Source of the DNA: Ehretia macrophylla
Lineage: Eukaryota; Streptophyta; Magnoliopsida; Boraginales; Ehretiaceae
DNA length: 64,000 bases
Assembly: GCA_037974665.1 (NCBI GenBank)
Contig: CM075767.1
Location: 20,414,840-20,478,839 of the forward strand
Direction of reading: 5' to 3'
Each line of letters opens with the position of its first letter. The stretch's first letter is position 1. This document shows positions 11,732 through 24,165 of the stretch, piece by piece. The notes under the pieces were generated by a model. That model was given only the letters and a program-made list of their open reading frames with translations, was not told the DNA's origin and searched no databases. The position numbers were made by a program, and so were the translations under genes.

Positions 11732-13510
11732 TACTAAGTAGCTTTAATTCAGAAGATAATTTAAGTGGCAAGATATATGCCTGGGGAAATATTATTAACA
11801 TAATCAACTATTGGTGTATATATGCTTACATTAGTGATGTAAAAGTTCATGCTAAGTATATGGATAATGGCATAGTAGGAAAAAGAGGACAAAAAGAAGA
11901 AAATGTAAACTCATATGGACTGAATTAATCAACAAAGTTGCATGCAAGAGACTTGATTGTGGAAATTTTAATTAATTAGGATATCATTGAATTTATGATT
12001 ATCTTGTAATATATATATATATTTTTTTTGATAATGTTACTTTTCTTAGAAAAAATCTTTTGGACAATTTTATGATAATACCCATAATCAATAATGGAAT
12101 AAGAAAATAACACTATAAGATAGCCTAATTTCAATTGAATAGAATGAGGGTATTTAAGTAAAATATAATATTAATTCCAAGTTCACATGTGTTCCAAACA
12201 CAATTTGAATTTACAAATGACATGATTGACTTAATATTGTTTTACCATTTCAAACTAGAGAATTACAAATCCACGTAGAATTCATTTATAAATAAAATGA
12301 ATTTCACACAACAAATATTTCCAAACACTATGTTACAGTTTTCTCCAAGTCCACAGCTAATTTTCAACACTATAGTCTTGAGTTACTCTTCCAAATACTA
12401 ATTAATTTTAGGTAGATTACAACAGGATCATATTTACTGGTTTTAAAAGTCTTGATGTTATTTGATAAAAATAAGGGCGAATTAAGGTGAGAACAATTGT
12501 TCGGAGGCCTTCAAGAACAAGCACATATCGAAAGATGAATTGGAGCTCATGAGGGCGTTTATAAGATTGTAGCTTATGCGAAAGAAAAAAGTGATCCCGA
12601 ACTACAAGTATGGGTCAATTAAAAGACAATATAATAAATTAATTTGATTTCCTTAATTTCAACTAATTATATGTAGCTCCTTTCCCTTATTTTTTTTCTT
12701 TTTCTTTTCGCAACTAGGGATTATTAATATGTTATCTTAAAATGATTAATATTAAAATTGTCAAATAATGTCACGTTGTAATGACAAGTTTTATGTTTGA
12801 ACCTCGATTTCGGCCTTCATTGTACCCAAAAAAAATATATATATTTTTCCTTTGGAATTTTACTTACCACTGGAAAAAAAATCACTGGAGAAAGTCAGTG
12901 TTCTCCGTAGGATACGATGTTGTTATTAGGCAAATTTGGACATGATGCTTTGATTACGGGAGGCCTAAAGTCAATCTTACAGCATATACATAAGATGTTA
13001 TACCTATCAAAAATTGATCTCAAAATCTCTAACATACAAAGCAAAAATCATACCGTAGACAATTTTTGATCAATGTGAATACCGTCACATTATATTCTCA
13101 TGGGAAAGTCAGTGTTCACATGGGCAGACAATTGGCCTACAACGTACCCAAATAAATAAAAAAATAGAGAGAAGATTGAGGAAAAATATTATGAGGAAAT
13201 ATTTATTCACAAGGGTTATAGTCGTGCCGGCAAGAAATCAACTAAACATCTGGTGAACAAATTATTCACCATAAAATAATCACCATGATTAATGAGATTA
13301 ACACGAGACTTTTTCAGTCCCTACATCGGCAAATAATTAATTAGATGATAAGCATCTCCTGTTAATTTAATGAACTTGAATATCTTTCTTCTCAACATGT
13401 ATATATATATGTTGCTGCTAATAATTATCTATCTCACAAAGCTAAGAAAACCTTCAATATTCCTCTCGTGTAATTTCCTAAAACATTCTTTTCTATTCCC
13501 AAAAGTTAAT
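10091..13510. other. AT-rich spacer without genes (unit A)
   Basis: No gene could be supported. A roughly 200-bp segment occurs twice in loose form (about 10,085-10,300 and 10,748-10,945; both have a CAACAACCACGTAC start). About 0.8 kb (roughly 10,669-11,506) is absent from unit B. A long TA microsatellite lies at 11,661-11,729. The last 130 bases are the 5' leader of the NLR fragment at 13,511 and resemble the leader of the NLR at 15,541. Confidence 0.7.
11661..11729. repeat. TA dinucleotide microsatellite
   Basis: About 70 bases of nearly pure TA repeat with one phase slip. Unit B has only a short TA run at the same place (about 41,279-41,291), so the tract grew or shrank after duplication. 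Confidence 0.95.
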
Positions 13511-13897
13511 ATGGCTGTTGAAGCTGCTGTTGTCGAGCATCTATTCAATGAAGTAGTTTCTCTTGTTGCTGAAGAAGTCAACCTTGTATTGCATTTCAAG
13601 GATGACCTTAAAAGCCTAGCTGGAGAACTTGAGATCATTCAAGCTCTGGTTGTAGATGCTGATGGCAAGGATATTCAGTTATGAGCTTTTTCGCCGAAAG
13701 GTAGGGATTCCACAAAAGAAATGGGACAAGGTACGCAAATTCGATTCTCCCATAAGAAAGCTTGTCTTTCGTGTCAAGATGGCTCATATGATTAAGGATA
13801 TTAATTTACGATTAAAAAGTGTTAAAGAACTAGGAATCGGTTATGGGTTGAATCCTTCTGAGTTTCTAAATAGAAGTTCAGAAGTTAAAATGGTGTA
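13511..13897 (+). pseudogene. NLR fragment: Rx-type CC domain only (unit A)
   Basis: ATG 13,511 opens a frame (MAVEAAVVEHLFNEVVSLVA) that is clearly related to the N-terminus of the NLR at 15,541, with LHFKDDLKSLAGELEIIQAL matching its coiled-coil (Rx_N) region. The frame is lost at 13,680, where about 75 bases present in unit B (43,225-43,305) are missing. The C-terminal end of the CC (LNPSEFLNRSSEVK) is still readable in another frame to about 13,890. There is no NB-ARC or LRR; a foldback element follows directly. It is a relic of a second, tandemly arranged NLR start, not a working gene. Confidence 0.85.
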
Positions 13898-13906
13898 TCT
13901 AATTAA

Positions 13907-14656
13907 GGGAAAATCTCACTAGAAGTCCCTATTCTTTCATTTTGTCTCAAATTAATCTCCATTATTTAAAGTGTACCAAAATGGTCCCCAATGTTTGGAA
14001 AAAAGTCTCAAAATGGTCCGCACATCCAAAATTCTGTCATCTTTGACGGAAAATTAGTAAAAAGACTAAATTACCCTCATACATTTGAGTTAATATCAAC
14101 AATACCCTTGACTTATTTGAACACTTTTTCTCGTAATGGCTTGTCACAGCCGCGTACACCAACAACAACATTACCATCTCCAACCATCACCATCTCCAAA
14201 CAACAACAACATCACCAGCTCCAATTCATTTTCATCGCCATCGTCAACCATCATTGCCATCGTCATCGTCAACCATCATCGCGATCATCATCGTCATCGT
14301 CAATCACCATCAACCATCATCATCGTCGACCAGCATGTCATCGCCATCGTCAACCATTATCGCCATCGTCATCATCAACCATCATCGCGATCATCATCGT
14401 CATCGTCAACTACCATCAGCCATCATCATCGTCGACCACCATCAGTCATCATCATCGGCTTGCCATCGTCAACCATCATCGCTATCGTCAATCGTCATCG
14501 CCATCGCCATCGCCATCGCCATCGTCATCGTCAACCATCGGCTCGCCATCGTCAACCATCGGTTCGCCATCGTCAACCATCATCGCCATCATCATCGTCG
14601 ACCACCATCAGTCATCCTCATCGGCTCGCCATCGTTAACCATTATCGCCATCGTCG

Positions 14657-14694
<38 letters not shown>

Positions 14695-15119
14695 GTCAAT
14701 CGTCATCTCCATCGCCACCATCAACCATCGGCTCACCATCGTCAACCATCATCGCCATCCTCATCGTCGACCACTATCAGTCATCCTCATCGGCAGCCAC
14801 CATGAGTCATCGTCATCGTCAACCATCATCGCGATGGCTTATGTTCGAAGATTCACGTCGCCTCCAACCATTGTTGCTGTGACAAGCCATCGCCAGAAAA
14901 AGTGCTCAAATAAGTCAAGAGTATTATTAATATTAACTCAAATGTGTGAGGGTAATTTAGTCTTTTTACTAATTTTTTGTCAAAGATGACAGAATTTTGG
15001 ATGTGAGAACCATTTTGAGACTTTTTTCCAAACATTGGGGACCTTTTTGGTACATTTTAAACAATGGGGACTAGTTTAGGAAAAAATAAAACAATGGGGA
15101 CTTTTAGTGAGATTTTTCC
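13907..15119. mobile_element. MULE-like foldback element with 244-bp TIRs
   Basis: The termini GGGAAAATCTCACT (left) and its inverted partner (right, ending GTGAGATTTTTCC) start 244-bp inverted repeats, 13,907-14,150 and 14,876-15,119. The 9-bp direct repeat TCTAATTAA flanks it (13,898-13,906 and 15,120-15,128), and unit B has a single uninterrupted copy of this site near 43,518-43,526. A 9-bp duplication with long TIRs points to the Mutator superfamily. There is no transposase; the core is trinucleotide repeat. It inserted after the A/B duplication. Confidence 0.9.
14195..14845. repeat. CAT/CGT-type trinucleotide repeat core of the foldback element
   Basis: About 650 bases built of CATCGT, CATCAT and CAACCATCATCG-like words, including a pure CAT run at about 14,658-14,692. 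All three plus frames stay open through parts of it and encode His/Arg/Ser/Pro-rich or Ile/Val-rich repeats. This is expected for such a repeat and is not evidence of a protein. Confidence 0.95.
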
Positions 15120-15128
15120 TCTAATTAA

Positions 15129-15540
15129 CAACCACAAGTGTATCTAATTCTTGAAAATCATAAGAATTTTTGGAATTTTGTGGGGAATCTTGATTGGTGC
15201 TAATTAGTTGAATACTTAATCTCTATTAATTAGTGGTAAAGTCAAGTTACTGGGCCACACATCAACAAAATTGAGTCTTTTAGTAAAGCAATAACATTAT
15301 TGAGTATGAAATAATTATACTATTATTTCACTATTATTAATCTCTTAAATAATGTTATGAAATTATTAAGAAATTCAAATCAAAAGTCTAACATCCAAAT
15401 AATTGAGTATGAATTCGAAATATCTTATTCCTCTATATATTTTGTTGCTAACATTTATCTTTCTCACAAACCTAAGAAAAATCTCAGATCTTTCGTATAT
15501 TTTCCAAAGGTATTCTTTCTGTGTTTTCGAAAAGTTAAGA
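15129..15540 (+). other. 5' region of the unit A NLR pseudogene
   Basis: AT-rich and without a gene. The last 110 bases (leader before ATG 15,541) resemble the leader before 13,511, which shows the two NLR starts arose by local duplication. Matches 43,530-44,036 in unit B, where about 60 extra bases are present. Confidence 0.6.
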
Positions 15541-18499
15541 TGGCCGAAACTATCATTGGTGTTGTTGCAGAAAGTTTATTCAATGAAGCACTTTCTCTTG
15601 CTACTGAAGAGCTTAGTCTTGTTTTCCATTTCAAGGATGACCTTCAAAGCATGGCTGGAGAAGTTAAAGCCATTCAAGGGTTGGTTGCCGACGCAGATTG
15701 CAAGGATATTTCTGCACAGATCAAGCAAAATTGGTTGAAAAGTCTTAAGGATGTTGGGTTTGATGCTGAGGACACGTTGGAAGAGTACAAATACGAACTT
15801 CTTCACCAAAAGATAAAGCTGGCAAATTTGATACCACAGAAGAAATGGGACAAGGTACGCAACTTGTTTTCTCCCATTACAAAGCTTGCATTTCGTTTCA
15901 ACATGGCTCATAAGATTAAGGATGTTTATTCACGATTGAAAAGTGTCAAAGGGCAAGGATTGGGTTATGGGTTGAATCCTTCTGAGTTTCTAAATAGAAG
16001 TTAAGAAGTTAAAATAGACCGAATGACTAGTCCTTTTGTTCAAAGAGATGATGATGTCATAAAAGTAGTAGACATGCTAGTAAATGCAAACATTGAACAA
16101 CATATTGAGGTCATTGGCATAATAGGCATGGGCGGGCAAGGCAAGACGACTCTTGCCCAACTTGTCTGCAAACATGATAAAGTGGTGAATCATTTTGAAC
16201 ATAAAATATGGATTTGTGTTTCTAAGGATTTCAAAGTTGAGAGAATCTTAAATAAGATGGTGCAATGTGTAACCAAAAAAACTTCTAATTTGACAAATAG
16301 GCAAGCATTAATTGAGAAACTTCAAAATACTTTGAATGGAAAAAGATATCTTCTTACTCTTGATGATGTATGGAAAGATGATCAAGAAAAAAGGGAGCGT
16401 ATGGAAAATGATGTACGAGAGATAGGTGGTTCTAGAGGAACCAAAATCATGGTGACAACACGGAGTGAGGAAGTTGTTTCAACCATGCTTGCGTCGCAAA
16501 TCCATTGTTTAGGTCAACTATCAGATAATGACAGTTTCACTTTATTTCATCTAAGAGCATTTGCAAAGCGTGGAGTGGTGGAGACTTCAGAATTTCTGGA
16601 TATAGGTCGAAGGATGGTGAAAAGGTGTGGGGGTTTGCCATTAGCAATTAAGGCATTTGGGGGGTTTGCTTTACTCAAAAAATGATGTACATGAATGGTT
16701 GAGTATAGAGAAGAGCGATATATGGAGTTCAACCACCAGTCAAGGAGGAGTTCTGCCATCCATAAAACTAAGTTACAATCATTTGCATTAATTGTCTTTG
16801 AGACAATGCTTTGCATATTGTTCAATATTTCCAAAGGATACTGTCATGGAAAGGGAAGTTCATATACTATTATGGATGGCACAAGGATTTCTTAATCCTC
16901 CTAAGGGTAGTCATTTACAAATGGAGGACTTGGGTAATGACTACTTTAATGTTCTATTATGGAATTCTTTGTTGCAAGAGCCCACATACGATGACTACAA
17001 TAAGATTTGGTCTTGCAAAATGCATGACATTGTGCATGATTTTGCATTACTAAGGTCAAAAGATTATTGATTCACAATAAATGTTGGGCAAGATGACAAA
17101 GATACTAAAGGTGTACATTTGTCAATGATTTCTAGTACAGAGGAAATGATAGATGTGTCTCAAGAAATTTCTCCAAAACTTAGAACATTATACCTACCAA
17201 TTGGGGTCATTGGAAATGAGTTGATAAAATTTAGACACCTTCGAACCTTAATTTTGGAGGGCTATAAAATTAAACAATTGCCTACTTCAATAGGTAGGTT
17301 GAAACAATTAAGATGCATTGACATTATGGAGACAGGGATCAGAAAGTTGGTGGCTTCTTATATAAAGCTCTACAATTTACAAACCCTATGAGTCAATTTG
17401 GAAGAAAATTCAGTGATTTTTTTGGGTTCTCTTATCAATTTGAGACATATTGATCTTGATAGTTCATGGGAGAGCATATTGCTTGTGGGAATAAGTCACT
17501 TGTCTCATCTCCAAACCTTGCCTTACTTCAATGTAAGTGATAAAATGGGTTGTAAAATTGAAGAGCTAGGTCCTTTAAATAACTTAAGAGGTAGCCTCAT
17601 TATTGATGGGCTTGAGAAGGTGAAAAATGGGGAGGAAGCCCGGAAGGCAAATATATTAAAAAAGTCCAAGGTTGATGATTTAGAACTTTGGTGGACTGGC
17701 AAGAGAGAGGCATTGAATTTGAAAGACAAGGAGGCTGTTATTGAAATTCTCAAACCCTACCCATATCTAAAAATGTTAGAAATTAACAATTTTAGGGGTT
17801 CAAGGTTTCCATCTTGAATGACGAACGAGCTGCTTAAGAATTTATTGGAATTCGAGCTAATTGGTTGTGATTCATGTGAGCAATTCCCACCTTTGGGACA
17901 CCTTCCATCTTTGCGTTCACTGAGGATTGTAAATTGTGAGAAGTTGGTTTTGTTGCCGTCACTGCAAGACCTCTCGTCTATTGAGATTTTGGAAATTTCG
18001 AATGTTGACGTTGTTTCCGTTCCAGATATCCCGTCATCCTTGCTTTCATTGAAGATTGAAAAATGTGAGAAGTTGGCTGCATTACCTAGAGGGCTTGAAT
18101 TGTGCACGTCACTTAAGGAAATTCAGATTTACAATTGTCCTGCTCTTCAAGGAGTAGATGGTTATGGTCTTGAGCGTCTGCCCAATCTTAAAACTTTTGA
18201 CAATTGTTAAATTCTCAAAGGAGCTTGATTATTTTCCTTGGCCACACAACACAGAAGAAAACGGTGAGCTATATTTTTTCTCTCTGGAGTATCTTGAACT
18301 ATGTGGGTGGTCAAAACTTACATCTCTGCCTAAGCAAATTCAGCATCTCCCTTCCTTGAGAGACTTGGAGTTAAAGCATTTTAAAGAATTAAAATTCGAG
18401 ATGTGAGAATCTGGAGTATATGCCATCTGCGGAAGCGATCCAGCGGTTGACCAATCTTCAAAAATTGCCCATATTCCAAACATTCAATCTGAAAACTGA
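15541..18499 (+). pseudogene. CC-NB-ARC-LRR (RGA-type) resistance gene, pseudogene (unit A)
   Basis: Intact members of this family are cytoplasmic immune receptors that bind ATP through NB-ARC. ATG 15,541 (MAETIIGVVAESLFNEALSL) starts an Rx-type CC domain. NB-ARC follows: P-loop GMGGQGKTT (16,125-16,151), kinase-2 LLTLDDVW (16,350-16,373), GTKIMVTTR, CGGLPLAI (about 16,630-16,650) and MHDIVHD (17,020-17,040). Then come degenerate LRRs (about 17,160-18,480). Lesions: TAA at 16,002, +1 insertion near 16,655, TAA at 16,789, TGA at 17,068, TGA at 17,389, TGA at 17,815, a frameshift near 18,195 and a roughly 75-nt deletion near 18,398. Unit B is intact at most of these points. The original gene was apparently intronless across this span, about 980 codons. 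Confidence 0.93.
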
Positions 18500-18895
18500 T
18501 TTACTATCTGTAAGTATAATTCAACCACCGTCTATAAATTTTTCATTACTATTTTGTTTTTTCTTATTTCAAATTTTTATTCATTTGTGTTCTCTGATCA
18601 CTATTCCATTTCAACTTCTTTTCCTTTTTCGAGTTTGTGTCTTCTCTATTAACTAGAAAACGAGAGGTAGATGATTTTAAATTCATTTTTTTGCTCTCTT
18701 CTCGTGCTACCTCTGCTATCTATGCTCACTGACATTGGAAAATTTCATTTTGTATTGAAATTTGAGATTCATTCTTAATTTTTAAACTTTTTCAAGATAG
18801 CTTTTTTTATTTAAAAAAAAAAAAAATTCTTCAAAAGGAAGTTTTAAAACCCATTTTACATTTTGAATTTGCAGGTTTACTACTTATACTTACTA
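18500..18895 (+). other. 3' flank of the unit A NLR, left of the copia insertion
   Basis: AT-rich and pyrimidine-rich with no gene. It matches 47,022-47,388 in unit B. It is split from the rest of the flank (24,166 onward) by the Tnt1-like element. Confidence 0.7.
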
Positions 18896-18900
18896 TGCTC

Positions 18901-19432
18901 TGTTGGGTATCGGCGCAATGGAATGGTCGGGGACAAGCAGTATCACGCAGCTAAAATATGAATGAGAACAGAGAAAGTAGAGACACAAGATTTACATGAA
19001 AAAACCTCAAACAAATCGAGGAAAAAACCACGGGCAAGTAATAGAGGATTTCACTATGATGTGGAGTATTTTACAATAACCTTCTCTCTAATATAAGGAG
19101 AGAACTCTCTCAAATAATAGGAGAAACTAACTCTCACTCACAAATATAGAGCAACAAAAGAGGAAGAGAAAATACTCAGGAGAAAACTTATGTTTTCTCT
19201 CTAATTTGCTATGCTTGGTGATGCACAAATGGTAAGGAATGAGCCTCTATTTATAAAGTCATTCCATACCCAAAATCAAAGCAAAATAGTAGTGTGAAAA
19301 GGATTTTCATGTGCCTAATTTTGCACCAAACTTTGATGCATAAATCTTCCTTTTTCCATTGCTTTTTGACTTACCAAAATGTAAAGCTACCAAATGTGAC
19401 TTTACCTCATTAAAAGTCTTTGATAGCTCACA
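18901..19432 (-). repeat. 3' LTR of the Tnt1-like element
   Basis: 532 bp, TG...CA ends, next to the polypurine tract at 19,433-19,443. It lacks the 8 bases that the 5' LTR has near 23,827. Confidence 0.95.
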
Positions 19433-19443
19433 TTTTCCCACTT
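19433..19443 (-). other. Polypurine tract
   Basis: The minus strand reads AAGTGGGAAAA immediately before the 3' LTR. This is the expected plus-strand primer for reverse transcription. Confidence 0.75.
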
Positions 19444-19497
19444 AAAGTCATATTGGAAAATCTTCAAATCTCTCCATACTTGTCAATTCCACGTTGC

Positions 19498-22400
19498 TTA
19501 CGTCTTTGCTAGGCCAAAGGAAGATCTACTCCAAACAAACTTGTCAACATTGATTGGCTTTGTCATGACATCTGCTAGGTTCTCGTTGGTGTGAATCTTC
19601 TGCATATCTACACTCCCTTCCTTCACTACTTCTCGAACAAAGTGATATTGGACATCTATGTGTTTCATCCTGGAATGAAATGCTAGATTCCTTGCAATGT
19701 GCAAGGCACTCTGACTGTCACAAAACAAGGGAATTTTCTGTTGTTTGTGCCCGAGCTCCTCCATTAACCGTTTAATCTAGATTGCTTCTTTATAGGCTTG
19801 TATAGTTGCCATGTATTCAGCCTCTGTTGTAGATAGGGCCATAATAGTCTGTAATTTAGATATCCAGCTTACCACGCTGCCTACAACTGTAAACACATAG
19901 CCTGTAGTGGACTTCCGTTTATCGGCATCACTTGCAAAATCCGAATCAACAAAACCCTTGACAGTAAATTCTGATCCTTCAAAACATAATGCAACATCTG
20001 AGGTCCCTTTGATGTATCTTAGGATCCTCTTAACAGCATTCCAATGCTCTCTACCAGGATTCGCCATGAACCGACTGACCGCACCAACTGCTTGAGCAAT
20101 ATTTGGTCTCGTGTATATCATAGCGAACATAAGACTTCCCACTGCTGATGCATACGGTACTCGAGATATTTCTATCATCTCCGCTTCAGTGCTAGGGCAC
20201 ATACTTGAGGATAATTTATAATTGATAGGAAGCGGGGTCGAGATTTCCTTACAATCTTGCATATTGAAGCGCCGCAATATTTTCTTCAAGTAATTCTTCT
20301 GGGAAATCCATACCTTCATGCCTTTTCTATCTCGGTGAATTTGCATCCCTAAAATCTTGTTTGCTGGTCCCAAATCCTTTATATCAAACTCCCCAGCCAA
20401 CTGTGTCTTCAGTTCTTGGACTCGATCTTTACTGGGACCTGCTACCAGCATATCGTCCACGTACAATAGCAGAATGATAAAATCATTATCGCCAAACCTC
20501 TTGTAGTATGTACAATGGTCTGAATTGAGTCTGTTGTACCTAAGGCTAATCACGAAGGAATCAAATCTCTTGTACCAACACCTTGGTGCCTGCTTTAAAC
20601 CATACAAAGATTTGGTCAGCCTGCAAACCAAGTTTTCTTTTTCTTTCTCAACAAAACTTTCTGGTTGAAGCATGTAAATCTCTTCTTCAAGCTCACCATG
20701 AAGAAAAGCCGTCTTTACATCTAATTGTTCTAAATGTAAGTCTAACACAGCACACATGGCCAGGACTACTCTGATAGTTGTAAGTCTTACCACAGGAGAA
20801 AATATCTCATTGAAGTCAATTCCTTCTTTCTGAGCATATCCTTTCACCACCAGTCTTGCATGATATCATTCCACTTGGTCATTACCATCTCGCTTGATCT
20901 TGTAGACCCATTTGTTACCAATAGCTTTCCGTCCAGGTGGTAGTAGAACAATCTCCCACGTCTTGTTTCTATGTAGAGCTTCAATTTCTTCCTGCATTGC
21001 TGTCATCCACAGGGCAACATCGGGGCTTTTTATAGCCTCGTGAAAGGTAGATAGTTCTCTATCCTCTGTTAAAAGACAGTATGCAGCATTGCTCGCCATG
21101 ACAAAATCTGAATGCCAAGTTGGTATTGTTGTCTGACGCAATGAACGTCGGACTTCTATAACCTCAGCATCATCTGGTTCTTGTTCCTCGTGTTTCGGTG
21201 CAGCTTCAGAAGAAGCATCTCCTTGTTCTGACTTATCTTCAATTTGTATTGTAGTAGTCTCCTTTGAAGTGTTGCTGTCGTCTTCACTTTGCAGTTTATC
21301 TTCTGCAAATATCACATCTCTGCTAATGACAACCTTGTGGGCAGTGGAATCCCACAGGCGATACCCCTTAACACCATCAGCATTTCCAAAGAATACACAT
21401 TTTCTAGATTTTGGATCCAACTTTGTTCTTTCTTGGGAACCATACATCACATATGCCGGACACCCAAATATGTGCAAGGTAGAATAATCTGCGGGTTTTT
21501 CGGTCCACATTTCCATAGGTGTCTTCAACCCAATTGTAGTTGACAGTGACCGGTTTATCACGTAACAGGCAGTTATAGCTGCTTCTGCCCAAAATGATTT
21601 GGTTAGACCTGCAGTTTCCAACATAGCTCTCATTCTTTCAAGAAGAGTTCTGTTCATCCGCTCTGCTACGCCATTTTGCTGAGGTGTATGTGCAACAGTA
21701 AATTGTCTCTGAATACCTTCTTGCTTGCAAAATGCCAAGAAACTCCCATCAGTTTATTCTCTTCCGTTGGCCGTCCTCAAACACTTTATCCTTTTCCTGG
21801 ATTCAAGTTCCACCAGCGCTTTAAAAGTTTTGAATATTGGAAACACATCTAACTTGTTCTTGATTGGATACACCCACAGTCTCCTAGAGTAATCATCAAT
21901 AAATGATACAAAGTATTTGGCTCCTTCTAGGGAAAAAACCGGTGATTCCCAAACGTCTGAATGGATCAAGTCTAGAATGTGTTTGCTTCTGGTAGTAGAT
22001 CTCTCAAATTTTAATCTATGCTGCTTACTGGTAACACAGTGCTCACAAAAAGGTAAGTTTACCGTCTTGAGCCCGGGTAAGAGATTACGTTCAGCGAGAA
22101 TCTTCAAGCCTCGTTCCCAATCTACAATGCCACATTATAGTTGATTCTTCTTGATTGATTGATGCAACTGATACGTCTGCCACATGCAACGTATATCCCA
22201 AAAGCATGTATAGATTTAACGTGATCGTTTATGCCATGATCACTACAATCGCTCCTTTAATGACCTTCATAATCCCATCCTCGATATGGGTCTTGCAGCC
22301 AAGGTCATCCAATTGTCCAATGGACAATAGGTTATTCTTCAAGCCCTTCACGTGTCGTACCTCTTGAATGGTGCGAATGGTACCATCATACATTTTAATC

Positions 22401-23332
22401 TTAACGGTACCGATGCCAGCAATCTTCAAGGTATGATCATTACCCATGTACACAGATCCTCCAGAGACAGGTTCATAGGTGTAGAACCATTCTCTACGAG
22501 AGGTCATATGCCATGTTGCTCCCGAATCTATTATCCAAGCATCAGTGAGCTCTTTTCTGCCTTTTGATACAGTTGCTGCCTCGCTATATAAAATATCTCC
22601 ATCATCTGGTGCAGTCGCCACACATCCCTGAGAATTTATCACATTGGGATTCTTTTTGTTGCTCCAACAATTCTTCTTGAAGTGCCCTTTCTTGCCACAG
22701 TTGTAGCATTTGATATTCTTTATACTCCTTGATTTTGATCTACCATGGTTGTTGCTCCCACTAGAGCCACGTTCCGTTGATCTACCTCTCACCATCGATA
22801 ATGCCTCTGCTTGTTGTGAACTTTCGATTCTGTCTTCCTTACTTTTGCGCCTAGATTCCTCTTCTAGAACAACGGCTGCAACATCATCAAAGATAACAAA
22901 ATCTGAAAGAACATTGTTAGTGTAACTAATAATGAGTTGATCATACGAATCAGGTATACTTTGAAGTAGAATTTTCACACGTTCAAGCTCTGCTATTTTA
23001 TGCCCAATTGCAGTCAATTGAGAGAATAGCGTATTTAAGGTATTGATATGATCTGTCACCGATGTAGACTCAGTCATCCGAAGGGTGTAGAGTCTCCTCT
23101 TTAAGAAAATCTTGTTATGAAGTGACTTGACCTCATATAGTTTGATCAGCGAATCCCAAATTTCTTTTGCTGACTTCTTTTCCTCAACGCTTGACAATAC
23201 CGAATCTGCCAATGCCAGGTGCAGATTAACCATAGCGTTGTCATCCATCTCTTTCCACTTGTCGTTTGTCACCTCTACTGGTCTGTCTCCAATTACTGCT
23301 AAGTAATTCTCCTTTCTCAAGATTGCCTTCAT
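19498..23332 (-). pseudogene. Tnt1-like copia gag-pol polyprotein, few lesions
   Basis: The frame starts at 23,332 (MKAILRKENYLAVIGDRP) with a UBN2-type gag, zinc knuckle CYNCGKKGHFKKNC (about 22,680-22,720) and protease WIIDSGATWHMTS. Integrase has HSDVWESPVF, FIDDYSRR and NGVAERMNRTLLERMR. RT has DVKTAFLHGELEEEIYM and intact LLLYVDDMLVAG (about 20,450). RNase H has GSLMFAMIYTRPNIA and LSTTEAEYMA. The remaining lesions are few: a frame loss between about 22,230 and 22,110, TAA at about 21,752, TGA at about 20,864, and TAG at about 19,776 where Trp is expected. It is the best preserved element in the window. It is non-functional as read, unless some stops are sequencing errors. Confidence 0.95.
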
Positions 23333-23439
23333 CTTTAATTTTCATAGGGAAAAATTTCTCCCGTTGAACTTCTCGATTTTAAATTTTGCCACCATAGTAT
23401 TAACCACGATCTGCTTCGTAACTTGAACCGTCTCCCACT

Positions 23440-23580
23440 ATTTCATTGTGAATAGTACTATTTACGTAAATAGTAACGTATACGTGAATAGTATCAAAAC
23501 CGTATACGAAATAATATTGATACCGTATATGTGAATAGTACTATACCGTATGCGTACACAGTAACCAATAGTAATCCCGT
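23440..23580 (-). repeat. Tandem imperfect repeats in the element's 5' leader
   Basis: Between the primer site and the gag start, units of about 16-25 bases of the type TACTATTCACGTATACG occur five or more times. They contain the palindrome CGTATACG and a TTTACGTAAA palindrome. A related set is in the LTR relic leader at 51,655-51,830. Their position in the genomic RNA leader makes a structural or packaging role possible but unproven. Confidence 0.8.
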
Positions 23581-23606
23581 ATGAATACCAGTGACCTGTA
23601 ACCAAT

Positions 23607-23619
23607 GGCTCTGATACCA
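23607..23619 (-). other. Primer binding site, tRNA-iMet type (Tnt1-like element)
   Basis: The minus strand reads TGGTATCAGAGCC one base inside the 5' LTR. Confidence 0.9.
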
Positions 23620-23620
23620 C

Positions 23621-24160
23621 TGTTGGGTATCGGCGCAGCGGAATGGTCGGGGATAAGCAGTATCACGCAGCTAAAATATGAATGAGAACAGAGAAAGTAG
23701 AGATACAAGATTTACGTGGAAAACCCTCAAACAAATCGAGGGAAAAACCACGGGCAAGTAATGGAGGATTTCACTATGATGTGGAGTATTTTACAATAAC
23801 CTTCTCTATAATATAAGGAGAGAACAATATCACTCTCTCAAATAATAGGAGAAACTAACTCTCACTCATAAATATAGAACAACAAAAGAGGAAGAAAACT
23901 ATTCAAGAGAAAGCTTATGTTTTCTTTCTAATTTGCTTTGCTTGGTGATGCACAAATGGTAAGGAATGAGCCTCTATTTATAGGCTCATTCCATACCCAA
24001 AATCAAAGCAAAATAGTAGTGTGAAAAGAATTTTCATGTGCCTAATTTTGCACTAAACTTTGATGCATAAATCTTCTTTTTTCCATTGTTTTTTTGACTT
24101 ACCAAAATGTAAATCTACCAAATATGACTTTACCTCATTAAAAGTCTTTGATAGCTCACA
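23621..24160 (-). repeat. 5' LTR of the Tnt1-like element
   Basis: 540 bp. A TATA motif (CTATAAATAG on the minus strand, 23,974-23,983) is the likely promoter of the element. Confidence 0.95.
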
Positions 24161-24165
24161 TGCTC

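Larger units (their letters stand above)
18901..24160 (-). mobile_element. Complete Tnt1-like Ty1/copia retrotransposon
   Basis: A 5,260-bp element in minus orientation. LTRs are at 18,901-19,432 (532 bp) and 23,621-24,160 (540 bp), each TGTTGGGT...CTCACA. The 5-bp duplication TGCTC is at 18,896-18,900 and 24,161-24,165; unit B has the empty site near 47,388. It has a primer site, a polypurine tract and all gag-pol domains in the order gag, protease, integrase, RT, RNase H. The LTRs differ at roughly 5% of positions by eye plus an 8-bp indel, so the insertion is not very recent. It interrupts the NLR 3' flank. Confidence 0.97.

Noticed and set aside
11625-11807. Minus-strand open frame rich in Tyr-Ile repeats
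   Set aside because: It is a translation of the TA microsatellite.
14195-14845. CRISPR-like regular spacing of repeats
   Set aside because: The units are short, variable and contiguous with no unique spacers, and the DNA is plant nuclear.
14136-14882. Long open frames of up to 248 codons in all three plus frames
   Set aside because: They follow from the CAT/CGT trinucleotide repeat, which lacks stops in several frames. The products are simple His/Arg/Ser or Ile/Val repeats inside a mobile element.
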